Positions 40,039 to 51,263 of a stretch of 64,000 nucleotides of DNA are shown in pieces. Made by a program: the position numbers and the translations under genes. The stretch is from Gordonia sp. OPL2 (lineage in GTDB: Bacteria > Actinomycetota > Actinomycetes > Mycobacteriales > Mycobacteriaceae): the NCBI RefSeq assembly GCF_003797825.1, contig NZ_RKME01000001.1, forward strand, positions 310,001 through 374,000. Reading direction: 5' to 3'. Each line of letters opens with the position of its first letter. Within the stretch, counting starts at the first letter, position 1. Under the pieces are notes generated by a model. The model saw only the letters and a list, made by a program, of their open reading frames with translations. It searched no databases and was not told where the DNA came from.

Positions 40039-40875
40039 TCAGCGCTCGGCGAGCAGGACCGTCTGCGCCGAACGTCCGATGAAACCGTCTGCGTCGTAGA
40101 GATCGCCGAAGGTCGCGCCGAATCCCTCGGGCCCTTGGACCATGTCGGCGTCGATGCCCACCCACGGACCCCGCGGCGTCCGCGTCAGGTGCACCGTGGT
40201 GTCGGTGTTCATCCAGGTCCATTCGTCGGTTCGCAGGCGTGTGCCCAGGCCGTTGGCGATGTCGACGACGGTGAAGATCGACTCCAGATCCGAGATCTGC
40301 TCGCCGCCCACCAGAGGGATCGCCGGACGCACCCACACCGCGGGTGTGTCACCGACCCGACCCGCGATCGCGGCCGACTCGACCGAACCGATGAAACCGG
40401 CTGTGCCCCAGTCGACACCGAGGTCGCCGCTCTCGGTGACACCCACCACCGGTGTGAGCTCGCCGGGTCCGGGGGTGAGCGGTTCGGGTTCTTCGACCAC
40501 CTGCGTGCTGTCGGCGGTTCGCATCCTCCAGCCCACCGATCGGGCGGCCAAACGGAACGATCCGTCGGGCTGGGCGACCTCCAGATCGGTGCCCACCAGA
40601 CTGATCTGGCGTCCGGGCCGGATCACCTCCGAGCGCAGCCGGTTCACCCCCAGTCCGATCGGGCCGAGGATCTCGGTCGTGACCCGGGTGAAGCGTTGTG
40701 CGGGGGACGGGTCGCATCGCAGGAGCGACCGCATCATCAGTCCCGACGGCGGACCACCGTGTTGCATGGTCGTGGCCCACACGCTCTGCGTCGCCTCGGT
40801 CGGTCGGAAGTATTCGTACCCTGCGTCGCGTTCGGCGGCCGGCGGATCGATCGGGGCGTAGTAACAACTCTCCAC
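40039..40875 (-). CDS. Acyl-CoA thioesterase-like protein (double hotdog)
   Basis: A 278-residue protein of the TesB-like/thioesterase family. The N-terminal hotdog has YFRPTEATQSVWATTMQHGGPPSGLMMRSL (the GGPP loop). The C-terminal one has a typical DIANGLGTRL and ends FGDLYDADGFIGRSAQTVLL. It probably hydrolyses an acyl-CoA, with unknown chain specificity. The GTG start faces away from the Fe-S nuclease gene. It converges with hisG at a 27-base gap that has no convincing terminator. Confidence 0.85.
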   Translation of the reverse strand: MESCYYAPIDPPAAERDAGYEYFRPTEATQSVWATTMQHGGPPSGLMMRSLLRCDPSPAQRFTRVTTEILGPIGLGVNRLRSEVIRPGRQISLVGTDLEVAQPDGSFRLAARSVGWRMRTADSTQVVEEPEPLTPGPGELTPVVGVTESGDLGVDWGTAGFIGSVESAAIAGRVGDTPAVWVRPAIPLVGGEQISDLESIFTVVDIANGLGTRLRTDEWTWMNTDTTVHLTRTPRGPWVGIDADMVQGPEGFGATFGDLYDADGFIGRSAQTVLLAER

Positions 40876-40950
40876 GACAGCACCGTATGCCTACCGTCAT
40901 AGTCGCGCGTTCCGGGGGTGGTCACCGGATCGACGGTCGGGATGAGCCCA

Positions 40951-41895
40951 TCAGCCGAGGAATCCCGGTGGCGGACCGGGATAGGGCGGGATCTCGCCAC
41001 CGAACTCCGGGCAGCGCGCTTTGTGCTCGCAGGACCCGCAGAGCCGGGAGGTCTTGGGGCGGAAGTCGCCGGTGGCCACGGCCGCGCGGATCGCAGCCCA
41101 GATCGCCTTCAGGGTCCGGCCGAAGCGGTCGAGTTCCTCGCGGTCCGGGGCGTAGGTCAGTTGCTGTCCGTCGGACAGGTACATCAGCTGCAGACGCGCC
41201 GGGACCACCCCGCGGATCCGGAGGATGGCGAGGGCGTAGAACTTCATCTGGAACAGGGCCTTCGCCTCGAAGGCCTCGCCCGGCGATCGCCCCGTCTTGT
41301 AGTCGACGACCCGCACCTCGCCGGTCGGGGCGACGTCGATGCGATCGATGAATCCACGCATGAGCACGTCGTCCATGTCGATCTCGACGTGCTCCTCGCA
41401 GGAATCCGCGTCGAAGGCCGTCGGGTTCTCCATCGTGTAGTAGGTCGCGATGAGTTTCTGTGCTTCCGCGAGCAGTCGCTCGGGACGCCCGTCGACGATG
41501 TCCGCCAGGTGCGGGTCGGCTTCGCACATCGCCGCCCAGGCACCCTCGACGAGAAGGTCGGCCGACTCCTGTGTCCGTAGTTCGGCAGGCATGTCGAAGA
41601 GGTTCTCCAACGCCGCGTGCACCACGGTGCCGCGGGTCTGGGCCGTCGTCGGCGTCTCCGGGAACCGGTCGATCGCGCGATACCGGTACAGCAGCGGACA
41701 CTGTTTGAAATCGGCCGCGCGCGACGGCGACAACGCCAGTGGCCTGCCCACCAGCCCACGGCCCGACGACGCACCCGCCGGATTCGCCGCGGCGGGATCT
41801 GTCGTCGCATGGGTGGTCGGCGGCCGGTTCGGTGCTGCCGTACCCGACCGGTCGACGTTGCCGGGAGCGGCCCCAGCGTCCATCGTCGTACTCAC
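40951..41895 (-). CDS. RecB-family (PD-(D/E)XK) nuclease with Fe-S cysteines
   Basis: A 314-residue nuclease. Early SPSRAADFKQCPLLYRY supplies one cysteine, and near the C-terminus LCGSCEHKARCPEF supplies three more in a CxxCx5C pattern, as in AddB/Cas4-type 4Fe-4S nucleases. The active site is MRGFIDRIDV followed by VRVVDYKTG (Asp and Lys). The start is GTG at 41895 or ATG at 41883, giving a low-complexity N-terminus. It is divergent from trmI, as in mycobacteria. No Cas or helicase partner is nearby, so its repair role is inferred. Confidence 0.9.
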   Translation of the reverse strand: MSTTMDAGAAPGNVDRSGTAAPNRPPTTHATTDPAAANPAGASSGRGLVGRPLALSPSRAADFKQCPLLYRYRAIDRFPETPTTAQTRGTVVHAALENLFDMPAELRTQESADLLVEGAWAAMCEADPHLADIVDGRPERLLAEAQKLIATYYTMENPTAFDADSCEEHVEIDMDDVLMRGFIDRIDVAPTGEVRVVDYKTGRSPGEAFEAKALFQMKFYALAILRIRGVVPARLQLMYLSDGQQLTYAPDREELDRFGRTLKAIWAAIRAAVATGDFRPKTSRLCGSCEHKARCPEFGGEIPPYPGPPPGFLG

Positions 41896-41922
41896 AAATG
41901 GCAGGGTAGGTCGCAACAGTGA

Positions 41923-42819
<897 letters not shown>

Positions 42820-42868
42820 CCGACCTTGCGCCCGGGCTGCGTGTAACGCCGTAACCGGTCGAAACGTC

Positions 42869-42990
42869 GCGAATACGTTGCGAATACGTAGAATTAACAA
42901 CCCGTCAACATCGCGAATTGCGCGGTGCACGGCGTTTTCACGTCCGCACCGGTAGCGTGGGGATACGGCGCAAACACTTCGAGTGTTTGC
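42869..42990. promoter_or_regulatory. Putative control region of the proteasomal ATPase gene
   Basis: Two copies of gcgaatacgt spaced 11 bases apart (42869-42878 and 42880-42889), one helical turn, are followed by a hairpin with 9-base arms gcaaacact/agtgtttgc (42970-42990) just before the ribosome site GGGGAGAGGAG of mpa. These may be a regulator site and a leader hairpin. No known consensus was recognised. Confidence 0.4.
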
Positions 42991-43008
42991 CGGGGAGAGG
43001 AGTCAGTA

Positions 43009-44823
43009 ATGACCGAATCTGACCGCCAGGGTGCCGGTGGCGCCGAACACTCCGGGGCCTCGGGGGCCCGAGACCAGGGACCCGACGACTCCGCCCAACT
43101 GCCCGACGAGGGTTTCGTCCCCGCGTACGCGTCGCCGATCGCACGCGCCGAGTCCGGACGCCCGAACTTCGGCCGGCCCGCGGACAAGGATCTCCAGGAA
43201 CGCGTCGACAATCTGACCGCACGCAACGCGAAGCTGCTCGACACGCTCAAGGAGGCGCGTCAGCAACTGGTCGCGCTACGTGAAGAGGTCGATCGTCTCG
43301 GCCAGCCGCCGAGCGGTTACGGCGTCCTGCTGGAGATCTATCCCGACAGCACCGTCGACGTGTTCACCTCCGGACGCAAGATGCGCCTCACGTGCTCGCC
43401 CAACATCGACCTCGACGCACTACACAAGGGCCAGACGCTGCGCCTGAACGAGGCGCTCACCATCGTCGAGGCCTGCGAGTTCGACTCGGTCGGCGAGATC
43501 AGCACGCTGCGGGAGATCCTCGGCGACGGGCAACGTGCACTGGTCGTCGGCCACGCCGACGAGGAGCGTGTCGTCTGGCTCGCCGAGCCGCTGCTGGGTG
43601 AGGTCGACGGCGAGGACGGCAAGCGTCGCAAGCTGCGCCCGGGCGACTCGCTGCTGATCGACACGAAGGCCGGCTTCGCGTTCGAGCGGGTGCCCAAGGC
43701 CGAGGTCGAGGATCTGGTGCTCGAAGAGGTCCCCGACGTCGGCTACGAGGACATCGGTGGTCTCGGACGTCAGATCGAGCAGATCCGCGACGCCGTCGAA
43801 CTGCCGTTCCTGCACAAGGACCTGTTCCGCGACTACGCGCTGCGCCCGCCCAAGGGCGTCCTGCTCTACGGTCCGCCCGGCTGCGGCAAGACGCTCATCG
43901 CCAAGGCGGTCGCGAACTCGCTGGCCAAGAAGATCGCGCAGGTGCGTGGCGACGACGCCAAGGAGGCGAAGTCCTACTTCCTGAACATCAAGGGTCCCGA
44001 GCTGCTCAACAAGTTCGTCGGTGAGACCGAGCGACACATCCGCCTGATCTTCCAGCGAGCGCGGGAGAAGGCGTCCGAGGGCACCCCGGTGATCGTGTTC
44101 TTCGACGAGATGGACTCGATCTTCCGGACCCGCGGATCGGGCGTGTCGTCGGACGTGGAGACCACGGTCGTCCCTCAGCTGCTGAGCGAGATCGACGGCG
44201 TCGAAGGTCTGGAGAACGTCATCGTGATCGGCGCCTCCAACCGTGAGGACATGATCGACCCGGCCATCCTGCGCCCCGGCCGTCTGGACGTGAAGATCAA
44301 GATCGAACGGCCCGACGCGGAGTCGGCGATGGACATCTTCTCCAAGTACCTCACCGAGACGCTGCCGGTGCACGCCGACGATCTCAACGAGTTCGGCGGC
44401 GACCGCACGGCGTGCGTCAACGCGATGATCGAGAAGGTCGTCGAGCGGATGTATGCGGAGAGCGACGACAACCGGTTCCTCGAGGTCACCTACGCCAACG
44501 GCGACAAGGAGATCATGTACTTCAAGGACTTCAACTCGGGCGCGATGATCCAGAACGTCGTCGACCGGTCGAAGAAGTACGCGATCAAGTCGCAGTTGGA
44601 CACCGGTGCACCGGGACTGCGGGTGCAGCACCTGTTCGACTCGATCCTCGACGAGTTCGCCGAGAACGAGGATCTGCCCAACACGACCAACCCGGACGAC
44701 TGGGCACGGATCTCGGGCAAGAAGGGGGAGCGGATCGTCTACATCCGCACTCTGGTCACCGGCAAGAGCGCGGGCGCGAGCCGCGCGATCGACACCGAGA
44801 CCAACACCGGCCAGTACCTGTAG
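43009..44823 (+). CDS. mpa: Proteasomal AAA ATPase Mpa/ARC
   Basis: A hexameric unfoldase that recognises Pup on tagged proteins and feeds them into the 20S proteasome. The 604-residue protein has a coiled coil at about 60-105 (the Pup-binding tentacle) and two OB folds. Its AAA domain has Walker A GPPGCGKT near 290, Walker [10 protein letters not shown] near 363, and the arginine-finger region RPGRLD. The C-terminus is QYL, the short gate-opening tail that docks in the core. The ATG follows a GGAGAGGAG ribosome site. Confidence 0.97.
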   Translation: MTESDRQGAGGAEHSGASGARDQGPDDSAQLPDEGFVPAYASPIARAESGRPNFGRPADKDLQERVDNLTARNAKLLDTLKEARQQLVALREEVDRLGQPPSGYGVLLEIYPDSTVDVFTSGRKMRLTCSPNIDLDALHKGQTLRLNEALTIVEACEFDSVGEISTLREILGDGQRALVVGHADEERVVWLAEPLLGEVDGEDGKRRKLRPGDSLLIDTKAGFAFERVPKAEVEDLVLEEVPDVGYEDIGGLGRQIEQIRDAVELPFLHKDLFRDYALRPPKGVLLYGPPGCGKTLIAKAVANSLAKKIAQVRGDDAKEAKSYFLNIKGPELLNKFVGETERHIRLIFQRAREKASEGTPVIVFFDEMDSIFRTRGSGVSSDVETTVVPQLLSEIDGVEGLENVIVIGASNREDMIDPAILRPGRLDVKIKIERPDAESAMDIFSKYLTETLPVHADDLNEFGGDRTACVNAMIEKVVERMYAESDDNRFLEVTYANGDKEIMYFKDFNSGAMIQNVVDRSKKYAIKSQLDTGAPGLRVQHLFDSILDEFAENEDLPNTTNPDDWARISGKKGERIVYIRTLVTGKSAGASRAIDTETNTGQYL

Positions 44824-44835
44824 GCACCTGTCACA

Positions 44836-44880
44836 CGACGAAGGGCCGACACCCCCACCCGGGGAGTCGGCCCTTCGTCG
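44836..44880. terminator. Long hairpin terminator between mpa and glgP
   Basis: A perfect 15-base stem, cgacgaagggccgac/gtcggcccttcgtcg, with a 15-base C/G-rich loop begins 13 bases after the mpa stop. The convergent glgP gene ends 10 bases beyond it, so it probably terminates both. Confidence 0.85.
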
Positions 44881-44889
44881 TCGGACTGC

Positions 44890-47559
44890 TCAGGATGCGC
44901 CGGGCACCAGCACGGTCTCCGTGCGGCTCGGTCCGGCGTCGTCCGCGGTGCCGACCGGATATCGGACCAGACCCAGCTCGGCGTCGTCGGACAGCTGTGG
45001 ATGTCGGGGCAGTACCCGCGCGGTGTAGCCGTGGCGACCCGATCGGGTCGGCGTGACGGCCGCCGCGAACAGGGTGCGCCCGGACGGATCCACCTCGCCG
45101 GTCGGCGACATCTCGACGGTGGTCGGCTCCCGGATCTCACCGTCGTCGGTGACCCGGCCGACCAGTGCCTGAACCGCGACCTGGTCGGCGGCGAGCTCAC
45201 CGAGCGCCACGTGTGCGGTCAGGGTCAGGCTTGCCGTACGTGGGCTGCCGTCTTCTCGGATCCCGCTCGCGGGGGAGTCGGCCGCGGTCTCCGTCCAGTC
45301 CGACTCGTCGAGGCCCGCGATCTGCACGGCCGTCCACCCGCGGTCGAGCAGTTGCCGGTAGGACGCGAGATCCCGTGCGGGGGTGTATCCGTCGGCGCAG
45401 ATCGACGCGTACTGCGTGGCCGCCGGACCGTAGAGCGCAGTCGTGTAGTCGCGCACCATCCGCGACGCCTGTACGTCCGGACCGAGCCGATTCACGGTGT
45501 GCCGGACCATCTCCACCCAGCGCTCCGGCACACCGTCGGCGGAACGGTTGTAGAACAACGGGATCACCGATTCCTCGAGCAGTTCGTAGAGCGCCTCTGC
45601 CTCGAGGTCGTCGCGTCGATGATCGTCGGTGACACCCTCCGCCGACGGGATCGCCCAGCCGTTCTCGCCGTCGGCCATCTCATCCCACCAGCCGTCGAGG
45701 ATCGACAGATTCAGTCCGCCGTTCATCGCCGACTTCATCCCCGACGTCCCGCACGCCTCCATCGGGCGCACGGGATTGTTCAACCAGACATCGCACCCCG
45801 CGTAGATGTCGCGGGCCATGGAGATGTCGTAGTCCGGCAGGAAGACGATGCGCTCGCGCAGCTCGGGGTCCTCGGTGAACCGGACCACCTGCTGGATGAG
45901 CGATTTGCCGCCGTCGTCGGCCGGATGCGCCTTGCCGGCGATCACCAGTTGTACCGGCCGGTCGGGATCGGTGAGGATCCGGCGCATCCGTTCGGGATCG
46001 CGCAACATCAGCGTCAGCCGCTTGTAGGTCGCCGCGCGCCGTGCGAAGCCGATGGTCAGTGCCGCCGGATCGAAGATGTCGGCCGTCCAGCCGAGCTCGG
46101 CTTCGCTGAACCCGCGGTCACGACCGCTGGCATGGGTTCGCCGCCGGACCTCGTCGACCAGATCGGCACGCATGTCCGAGCGGAGCCGCCAGATCTCGTC
46201 GGCGGGCAGCGAGGTCACGATCCTCGCGACCGCCTCCTCGTCGCCGCCGGCAGCCTCCTGCCAGCGTCGGGCCGTCCACGTCGGTCCGTGGACGCCGTTG
46301 GTGACCGAGCCGATCGGCACCTCGTCGCTGTCGAAGCCCGGCCAGAGGTCGGCGAACATCTCACGGCTGACCGCGCCGTGCAGGCGCGACACCCCGTTGC
46401 TGCGTTGTCCGAGCCGAAAACCCATGTGTGCCATGTTGAACACGCCCGGATCGCCCTCGTCGCCGAGATCGACCACGGTGGCCACCGACAGGCCCGGCAG
46501 CAACCGCGATGTCCCGGTCTCGTCTGCGTCGAGGTAGTAGCGGACCATGTCCCGCGGGAACCGGTCGATGCCCGCGGGCACCGGCGTGTGCGTGGTGAAG
46601 ATGTTCGACGCGCGCACCACCGCCTCCGCGGTGTCGAAGTCGAGACCGGCCGGGCCGCTCGAGAGCTCCCGGATCCGTTCGACGCCCAGGAATCCGGCGT
46701 GACCCTCGTTCATGTGGAAGACCGATGGTTCCGGATGGCCGGTGATCCGCACGTACTCGCGGACCGCACGGACACCTCCGATGCCGAGGAGGATCTCCTG
46801 CTTGATCCGGTGATCCTGATCTCCGCCGTAGAGGCGATCGGTGACTCCGCGCAGTTCCTCGACGTTGGCCGGGATGTCGGCGTCGAGGAGCAGCAACGGG
46901 ATCCGCCCGACGGTCGCCACCCAGACCTGCGCCTGCAGCGTCCGTTCACCCGGCATCGCGATCGACACCACCACCGGATCGCCGTCGTCGGTGAGCAGGG
47001 TGAGCGGAAGCGACGTGGGATCGTTGACCGGGTACCGCTCGATCTGCCATCCGTCACGGGACAGGCTCTGATGGAAGTAGCCCGACCGGTAGAAGAGGCC
47101 GACACCGATCAGGGGCAGTCCGAGATCGGAGGCCGCCTTCAGGTGATCGCCGGCGAGGATGCCGAGTCCGCCGGAGTAGATGGGCAGCACCTCGGAGATG
47201 CCGAATTCCATCGAGAAGTACGCGATGGCTTGCGGCGCAACCTGTTCCGACGACAGGCCGGCGGCGTAGTCGGCGAACCAGCGCGGCTCGCCGGTGTACC
47301 GGGCGAGGTCGTCGCGGACCGCCGTGAGGCGATCGAGGAAGGCGCGGTCGACGGCCAGCTCGGCGATGCGCGCGGGGTCGATCTCGGCCAGCAGTCGGAG
47401 CGGATCCCCGGTCTGCGACCACAGGTCGGGATCGAGACCTGCGAACAGCTCCTGCGTGGGCTGATGCCATGCCCAGCGGAGATTGTGGGCGAGTCGGGAG
47501 AGGTCGGCGAGCTCGGTCGGCAGGGGCACCCGAACCGTGAACCGGCGGAAGGCTTTCAC
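44890..47559 (-). CDS. glgP: Alpha-glucan phosphorylase GlgP
   Basis: Releases glucose-1-phosphate from glycogen-like alpha-glucans. The 889-residue protein belongs to the short bacterial/archaeal GT35 branch, with IAYFSMEFGISEVLPIYSGGLGILAGDHLKAASDLGLP near the N-terminus. The PLP lysine lies in EACGTSGMKSAMNGG, and GWAIPSAEG follows. GTG at 47559 was chosen because the product then begins VKAFRRFTVRVPLP, close to the mycobacterial GlgP start. It interrupts the proteasome locus between mpa and dop on the opposite strand, unlike M. tuberculosis. Confidence 0.94.
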   Translation of the reverse strand: MKAFRRFTVRVPLPTELADLSRLAHNLRWAWHQPTQELFAGLDPDLWSQTGDPLRLLAEIDPARIAELAVDRAFLDRLTAVRDDLARYTGEPRWFADYAAGLSSEQVAPQAIAYFSMEFGISEVLPIYSGGLGILAGDHLKAASDLGLPLIGVGLFYRSGYFHQSLSRDGWQIERYPVNDPTSLPLTLLTDDGDPVVVSIAMPGERTLQAQVWVATVGRIPLLLLDADIPANVEELRGVTDRLYGGDQDHRIKQEILLGIGGVRAVREYVRITGHPEPSVFHMNEGHAGFLGVERIRELSSGPAGLDFDTAEAVVRASNIFTTHTPVPAGIDRFPRDMVRYYLDADETGTSRLLPGLSVATVVDLGDEGDPGVFNMAHMGFRLGQRSNGVSRLHGAVSREMFADLWPGFDSDEVPIGSVTNGVHGPTWTARRWQEAAGGDEEAVARIVTSLPADEIWRLRSDMRADLVDEVRRRTHASGRDRGFSEAELGWTADIFDPAALTIGFARRAATYKRLTLMLRDPERMRRILTDPDRPVQLVIAGKAHPADDGGKSLIQQVVRFTEDPELRERIVFLPDYDISMARDIYAGCDVWLNNPVRPMEACGTSGMKSAMNGGLNLSILDGWWDEMADGENGWAIPSAEGVTDDHRRDDLEAEALYELLEESVIPLFYNRSADGVPERWVEMVRHTVNRLGPDVQASRMVRDYTTALYGPAATQYASICADGYTPARDLASYRQLLDRGWTAVQIAGLDESDWTETAADSPASGIREDGSPRTASLTLTAHVALGELAADQVAVQALVGRVTDDGEIREPTTVEMSPTGEVDPSGRTLFAAAVTPTRSGRHGYTARVLPRHPQLSDDAELGLVRYPVGTADDAGPSRTETVLVPGAS

Positions 47560-47626
47560 CGCGTAGACGCTACCCAGACGGGGACGAGGGTGCGACCGGT
47601 ACCGGGTGAACATCTACGCTCGTAGC

Positions 47627-49129
47627 ATGCAGCGAATCATCGGCACCGAGGTCGAGTACGGGATCTCCGCTCCCGGCGACCCGACCGCGAACCCGATCAT
47701 GACGTCGACCCAGGCGGTGCTGGCTTATGCCGCCGCCGCCGGGGTGCCCCGCGCGAAGCGCACCCGATGGGACTACGAGGTGGAATCGCCGCTGCGCGAC
47801 GCCCGCGGGTTCGACCTCGGACGGGGCTCGGGTCCGGCCCCGATCATCGACGCCGATGAGATCGGCGCCGCCAACATGATCCTCACCAACGGTGCCCGCC
47901 TGTACGTCGACCACGCCCATCCGGAGTACTCGGCCCCCGAGGTCACCGACCCGATGGATGCGGTGATCTGGGACAAGGCCGGCGAGCGGGTCATGGAGGC
48001 CGCCGCGCGTCATGTCGCGAGTGTGCCGGGTGCACCGCGCCTGCAGTTGTACAAGAACAACATCGACGGCAAGGGTGCGTCCTACGGCACCCACGAGAAC
48101 TATCTGATGAACCGCGACACCCCGTTCACCGCGGTGATCGGTGGCCTCACGACCTTCTTCGCGTCCCGACAGGTGATCACCGGATCGGGACGCGTCGGCA
48201 TCGGTCAGTCCGGCGACGAGGCCGGCTACCAGCTGTCGCAGCGCTCGGACTACATCGAGGTCGAGGTCGGTCTGGAGACCACGCTCAAGCGGGGCATCAT
48301 CAACACGCGCGACGAGCCGCACGCCGACCCGGAGCGGTACCGCCGACTGCACGTGATCATCGGCGACGCCAATCTCGCCGAGACGGCCACCTACCTCAAG
48401 GTCGGCACGACCGCGCTCGTGCTCGACCTCATCGAGGCCGGTGTCGACTTCTCCGACATCGAACTCGCGCGTCCCGTGCAGGCGGTGCACACGATCAGTC
48501 ACGACCCCGGGCTGTCGGCGACCGTCGCACTCACCGATGGACGCGAACTCACCGCACTCGCCCTGCAACGGGAGTACCTCGAGCGGTGCATGAAATTCCA
48601 CGACGCCGAGCACAGCGACGATGAGCGGGCCGCCCACGTCCTCGAGACATGGGCCGACGTCCTCGACCGTCTCGAGCGGGATCCGATGGAGTGCGCCGAC
48701 ATCCTCGACTGGCCGGCCAAGCTGCGCATCCTGGAGGGATTCCGCCAGCGGGAAGGTCTGGGGTGGTCTGCGCCGCGCCTCCAGCTCATCGATCTGCAGT
48801 ACTCCGACGTCCGCCTCGACAAGGGGCTCTACAACCGGCTCGTCGCCCGCGGCTCGATGAAACGACTCGTCGACGAGACCGACGTGATGCGCGCGATCAG
48901 TGAGCCGCCGGAGAACACCCGGGCCTACTTCCGTGGCGAATGCCTGCGCCGGTTCGGCGCCGACGTCGCCGCCGCGAGCTGGGACTCCGTCATCTTCGAT
49001 CTCGGGGGTGACTCGCTGGTGCGGATCCCGACGCTGGAACCGCTGCGCGGCACACGTGCCCACGTCGGGAAACTGTTGGACTCGGTGAACTCCGCCGCCG
49101 ACCTCGTGGACCAGCTCACCACGACCTGA
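47627..49129 (+). CDS. dop: Pup deamidase/depupylase Dop
   Basis: Converts the C-terminal Gln of Pup to Glu and also removes Pup from substrates. The 500-residue protein has the ATP/Mg glutamate strand GTEVEYGIS (residues 6-14) and the catalytic aspartate D95 in [18 protein letters not shown]. The Dop-specific loop at about 37-75, absent from PafA, is present. ATG at 47627 gives the standard MQRIIGTE start. It lies 187 bases before pup; that gap shows only the promoter-like region and the pup ribosome site. Confidence 0.97.
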   Translation: MQRIIGTEVEYGISAPGDPTANPIMTSTQAVLAYAAAAGVPRAKRTRWDYEVESPLRDARGFDLGRGSGPAPIIDADEIGAANMILTNGARLYVDHAHPEYSAPEVTDPMDAVIWDKAGERVMEAAARHVASVPGAPRLQLYKNNIDGKGASYGTHENYLMNRDTPFTAVIGGLTTFFASRQVITGSGRVGIGQSGDEAGYQLSQRSDYIEVEVGLETTLKRGIINTRDEPHADPERYRRLHVIIGDANLAETATYLKVGTTALVLDLIEAGVDFSDIELARPVQAVHTISHDPGLSATVALTDGRELTALALQREYLERCMKFHDAEHSDDERAAHVLETWADVLDRLERDPMECADILDWPAKLRILEGFRQREGLGWSAPRLQLIDLQYSDVRLDKGLYNRLVARGSMKRLVDETDVMRAISEPPENTRAYFRGECLRRFGADVAAASWDSVIFDLGGDSLVRIPTLEPLRGTRAHVGKLLDSVNSAADLVDQLTTT

Positions 49130-49315
49130 TCGGCGACCGGGCGACGCGGCCGCGCGGGCGTGTTCGCTTCCGCCCGCACGGACTCCGACACCGGTAGTGT
49201 GTGGAAATACACGATTGTCAGACCCGGCCATGTCGGAGTCGGGTCGGCGTCCGAGAAGGACGGATCGGTGCCGGAGGCGCAGCACGCGTCGCCGGTGAGT
49301 CGAAGGAGGCAGCAG

Positions 49316-49507
49316 ATGGCGCAGGAACAGACCAAGCGCGGTGGCGGCGACGACGATGGTGACATCGGTTCGGACGGTGGCGCCGGCCAGGAACGTCGCG
49401 AGAAGCTTGCCGAGGACACCGACGACCTGCTCGACGAGATCGACGACGTGCTCGAGGAGAACGCCGAGGACTTCGTCCGCGCCTATGTGCAGAAGGGCGG
49501 CCAGTGA
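49316..49507 (+). CDS. pup: Prokaryotic ubiquitin-like protein Pup
   Basis: A 63-residue disordered protein attached to lysines to mark proteins for the proteasome. The C-terminal half has the Mpa-binding helix [20 protein letters not shown] and the ending VQKGGQ. Because the last residue is Gln, Dop must deamidate it before ligation. AAGGAGG lies about seven bases before the ATG. The stop shares GTGA with prcB, so substrate tag and protease are co-translated. Confidence 0.98.
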   Translation: MAQEQTKRGGGDDDGDIGSDGGAGQERREKLAEDTDDLLDEIDDVLEENAEDFVRAYVQKGGQ

Positions 49508-50376
49508 GCGACCGGTTCACGTCACCAGGTTCCTCAACCCCGTTCCACTCCACCCTCCCGCTGCGTGCGGACATCTCGTCGTTCACCGACTACTTGCGTG
49601 AGCATGCGCCCGAGCAGCTCCCGCACAACCGCGTGGACCCGATGAGCATCCGCGCCGACGCGGCCGCCGACATCCCGCACGGCACAACGATCGTCGCGGT
49701 GTCGTTCGCGGGCGGGGTCGTGCTGGCCGGCGATCGGCGCGCGACGATGGGCAACCTCATCGCCACCCGGGACGTCCAGAAGGTCTACATCACCGACGAG
49801 TACTCGGCGGCGGGCATCGCCGGGACCGCGGGTATCGCGATCGAGATGGTGCGGCTGTTCGCGGTGGAACTCGAGCACTACGAGAAGATCGAGGGCGTTC
49901 CGCTGACGCTGGACGGCAAGGTCAGTCGTCTCGCGTCGATGGTGCGCGGCAACCTCGGCGCCGCCATGCAGGGGCTCGCGGCGGTACCGCTGCTGGTCGG
50001 GTTCGACATCGATCACGACGATCCCAACGAACGCGGGCGGATCTTCTCGTTCGACATCGCCGGCGACCGGCACGAGGAGTTCGGCGGTTATCAGGCGATC
50101 GGCTCCGGGTCGATGTTCGCCAAGTCGTCGCTGAAGAAGCTCTATCGTTCGGACCTCGACGCCGACAGCGCGCTCGCCGTGGCCGTCGAGTCGCTCTACG
50201 ACGCGGCCGACGACGATTCGGCGACGGGTGGTCCCGACATCGTGCGCAAGATCTTCCCGACCGCGGTCATCGTGGGCGCCGAGGGGGCACGCGAGGTCGA
50301 GCCGGAGGCGATCGAGGCCGCGGCGCGTGCCGTCGTCGAACGACGGGCCGCCGAGCACGAGGGGGAGGCGCGATGA
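49504..50376 (+). CDS. prcB: Proteasome beta subunit PrcB
   Basis: The catalytic subunit of the 20S core. The 290-residue precursor carries a 60-residue propeptide ending DIPHG; autocleavage exposes the nucleophile Thr61 of [21 protein letters not shown]. Asp and Lys of the Thr-protease triad are visible in [10 protein letters not shown] and [18 protein letters not shown]. The GTG start overlaps pup and the stop shares ATGA with prcA. Confidence 0.97.
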   Translation: MSDRFTSPGSSTPFHSTLPLRADISSFTDYLREHAPEQLPHNRVDPMSIRADAAADIPHGTTIVAVSFAGGVVLAGDRRATMGNLIATRDVQKVYITDEYSAAGIAGTAGIAIEMVRLFAVELEHYEKIEGVPLTLDGKVSRLASMVRGNLGAAMQGLAAVPLLVGFDIDHDDPNERGRIFSFDIAGDRHEEFGGYQAIGSGSMFAKSSLKKLYRSDLDADSALAVAVESLYDAADDDSATGGPDIVRKIFPTAVIVGAEGAREVEPEAIEAAARAVVERRAAEHEGEAR

Positions 50377-51188
50377 CGTTCCCGTATTACGCCAGTGCCG
50401 AACAGATCATGCGCGATCGTTCGGAGCTCGCGCGCAAGGGCATCGCCCGTGGACGCAGCGTCATCGCGCTGACGTACGCCGACGGTGTGCTGTTCGTCGC
50501 GGAGAACCCGTCGAACACCCTGCGGAAGACCAGCGAGATCTACGATCGCATCGGTTTCGCCGCGGTCGGCAAGTACAACGAGTTCGAGAGTCTGCGCAAG
50601 GCAGGCATCCAGCTGGCCGACATGCGGGGTTACAGCTACGACCGCGCCGACGTGTCCGCACTGTCGTTGGCCAACACCTACGCCAACGCCCTCGGTTCGG
50701 TCTTCACCGAGCAGGCCAAACCGTACGAGGTGGAGCTGTGCGTCGCGGAGGTCGCCAAGTTCGGGAAGCCGCGTCCGTCACAGCTGTACCGGATCTCCTA
50801 CGACGGGTCGATCGCCGACGAGACACGCTTCCTGGTGATGGGCGGAGCGAACGACGCGATCACCGCGGCGCTGCGCGAGTCCTACGAATCCGATCTCGAA
50901 CTGTCGGCGGCGCTGTCGGTCGCCGTCGCCGCACTCGCCACACCGGTCGAGTCGGGGAGCAGCGGGTCGTCGGGGAGTTCCTCGGCGCCGACGGCCGCGC
51001 CGCGTGAGCTGGCCGCCTCCGACCTCGAGGTCGCCATCCTCGATCGCAACCGCCCGCGCCGGGCGTTCCGGCGGATCACCAACGCGGTGCTGGCCGACCT
51101 GATGCCCGCATCCGCGACACCGTCGGCGACCACTGCAGCAGACGCGTCCGCCGACACCGGATCGTCGTCCGACGACAACGGATCCTGA
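50373..51188 (+). CDS. prcA: Proteasome alpha subunit PrcA
   Basis: A 271-residue gate-forming subunit of the 20S core, which lacks a catalytic threonine. The N-terminal [29 protein letters not shown] contains the gating residues and the H0 helix. A serine-rich insert ([18 protein letters not shown]) follows the core fold, and the final 35 residues are disordered and Ser/Ala/Asp-rich. The start overlaps prcB by ATGA. Confidence 0.97.
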   Translation: MTFPYYASAEQIMRDRSELARKGIARGRSVIALTYADGVLFVAENPSNTLRKTSEIYDRIGFAAVGKYNEFESLRKAGIQLADMRGYSYDRADVSALSLANTYANALGSVFTEQAKPYEVELCVAEVAKFGKPRPSQLYRISYDGSIADETRFLVMGGANDAITAALRESYESDLELSAALSVAVAALATPVESGSSGSSGSSSAPTAAPRELAASDLEVAILDRNRPRRAFRRITNAVLADLMPASATPSATTAADASADTGSSSDDNGS

Positions 51189-51263
51189 CCGTCACGACCC
51201 GGCGTCGCGACCTGCCGTCGCGTCGCCGGGTCTGCGCGGTACTCCCCGGGTAGGGTTGGTGGT

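Noticed and set aside
40951..41895. Cas4
   Set aside because: It has Cas4-like Fe-S cysteines, but there are no cas genes or repeats, and the gene stands beside trmI as in mycobacteria.
45001..47625. Long plus-strand open frame opposite glgP
   Set aside because: The translation is Arg/Asp/Val-rich shadow sequence with no domain; glgP on the other strand is convincing.
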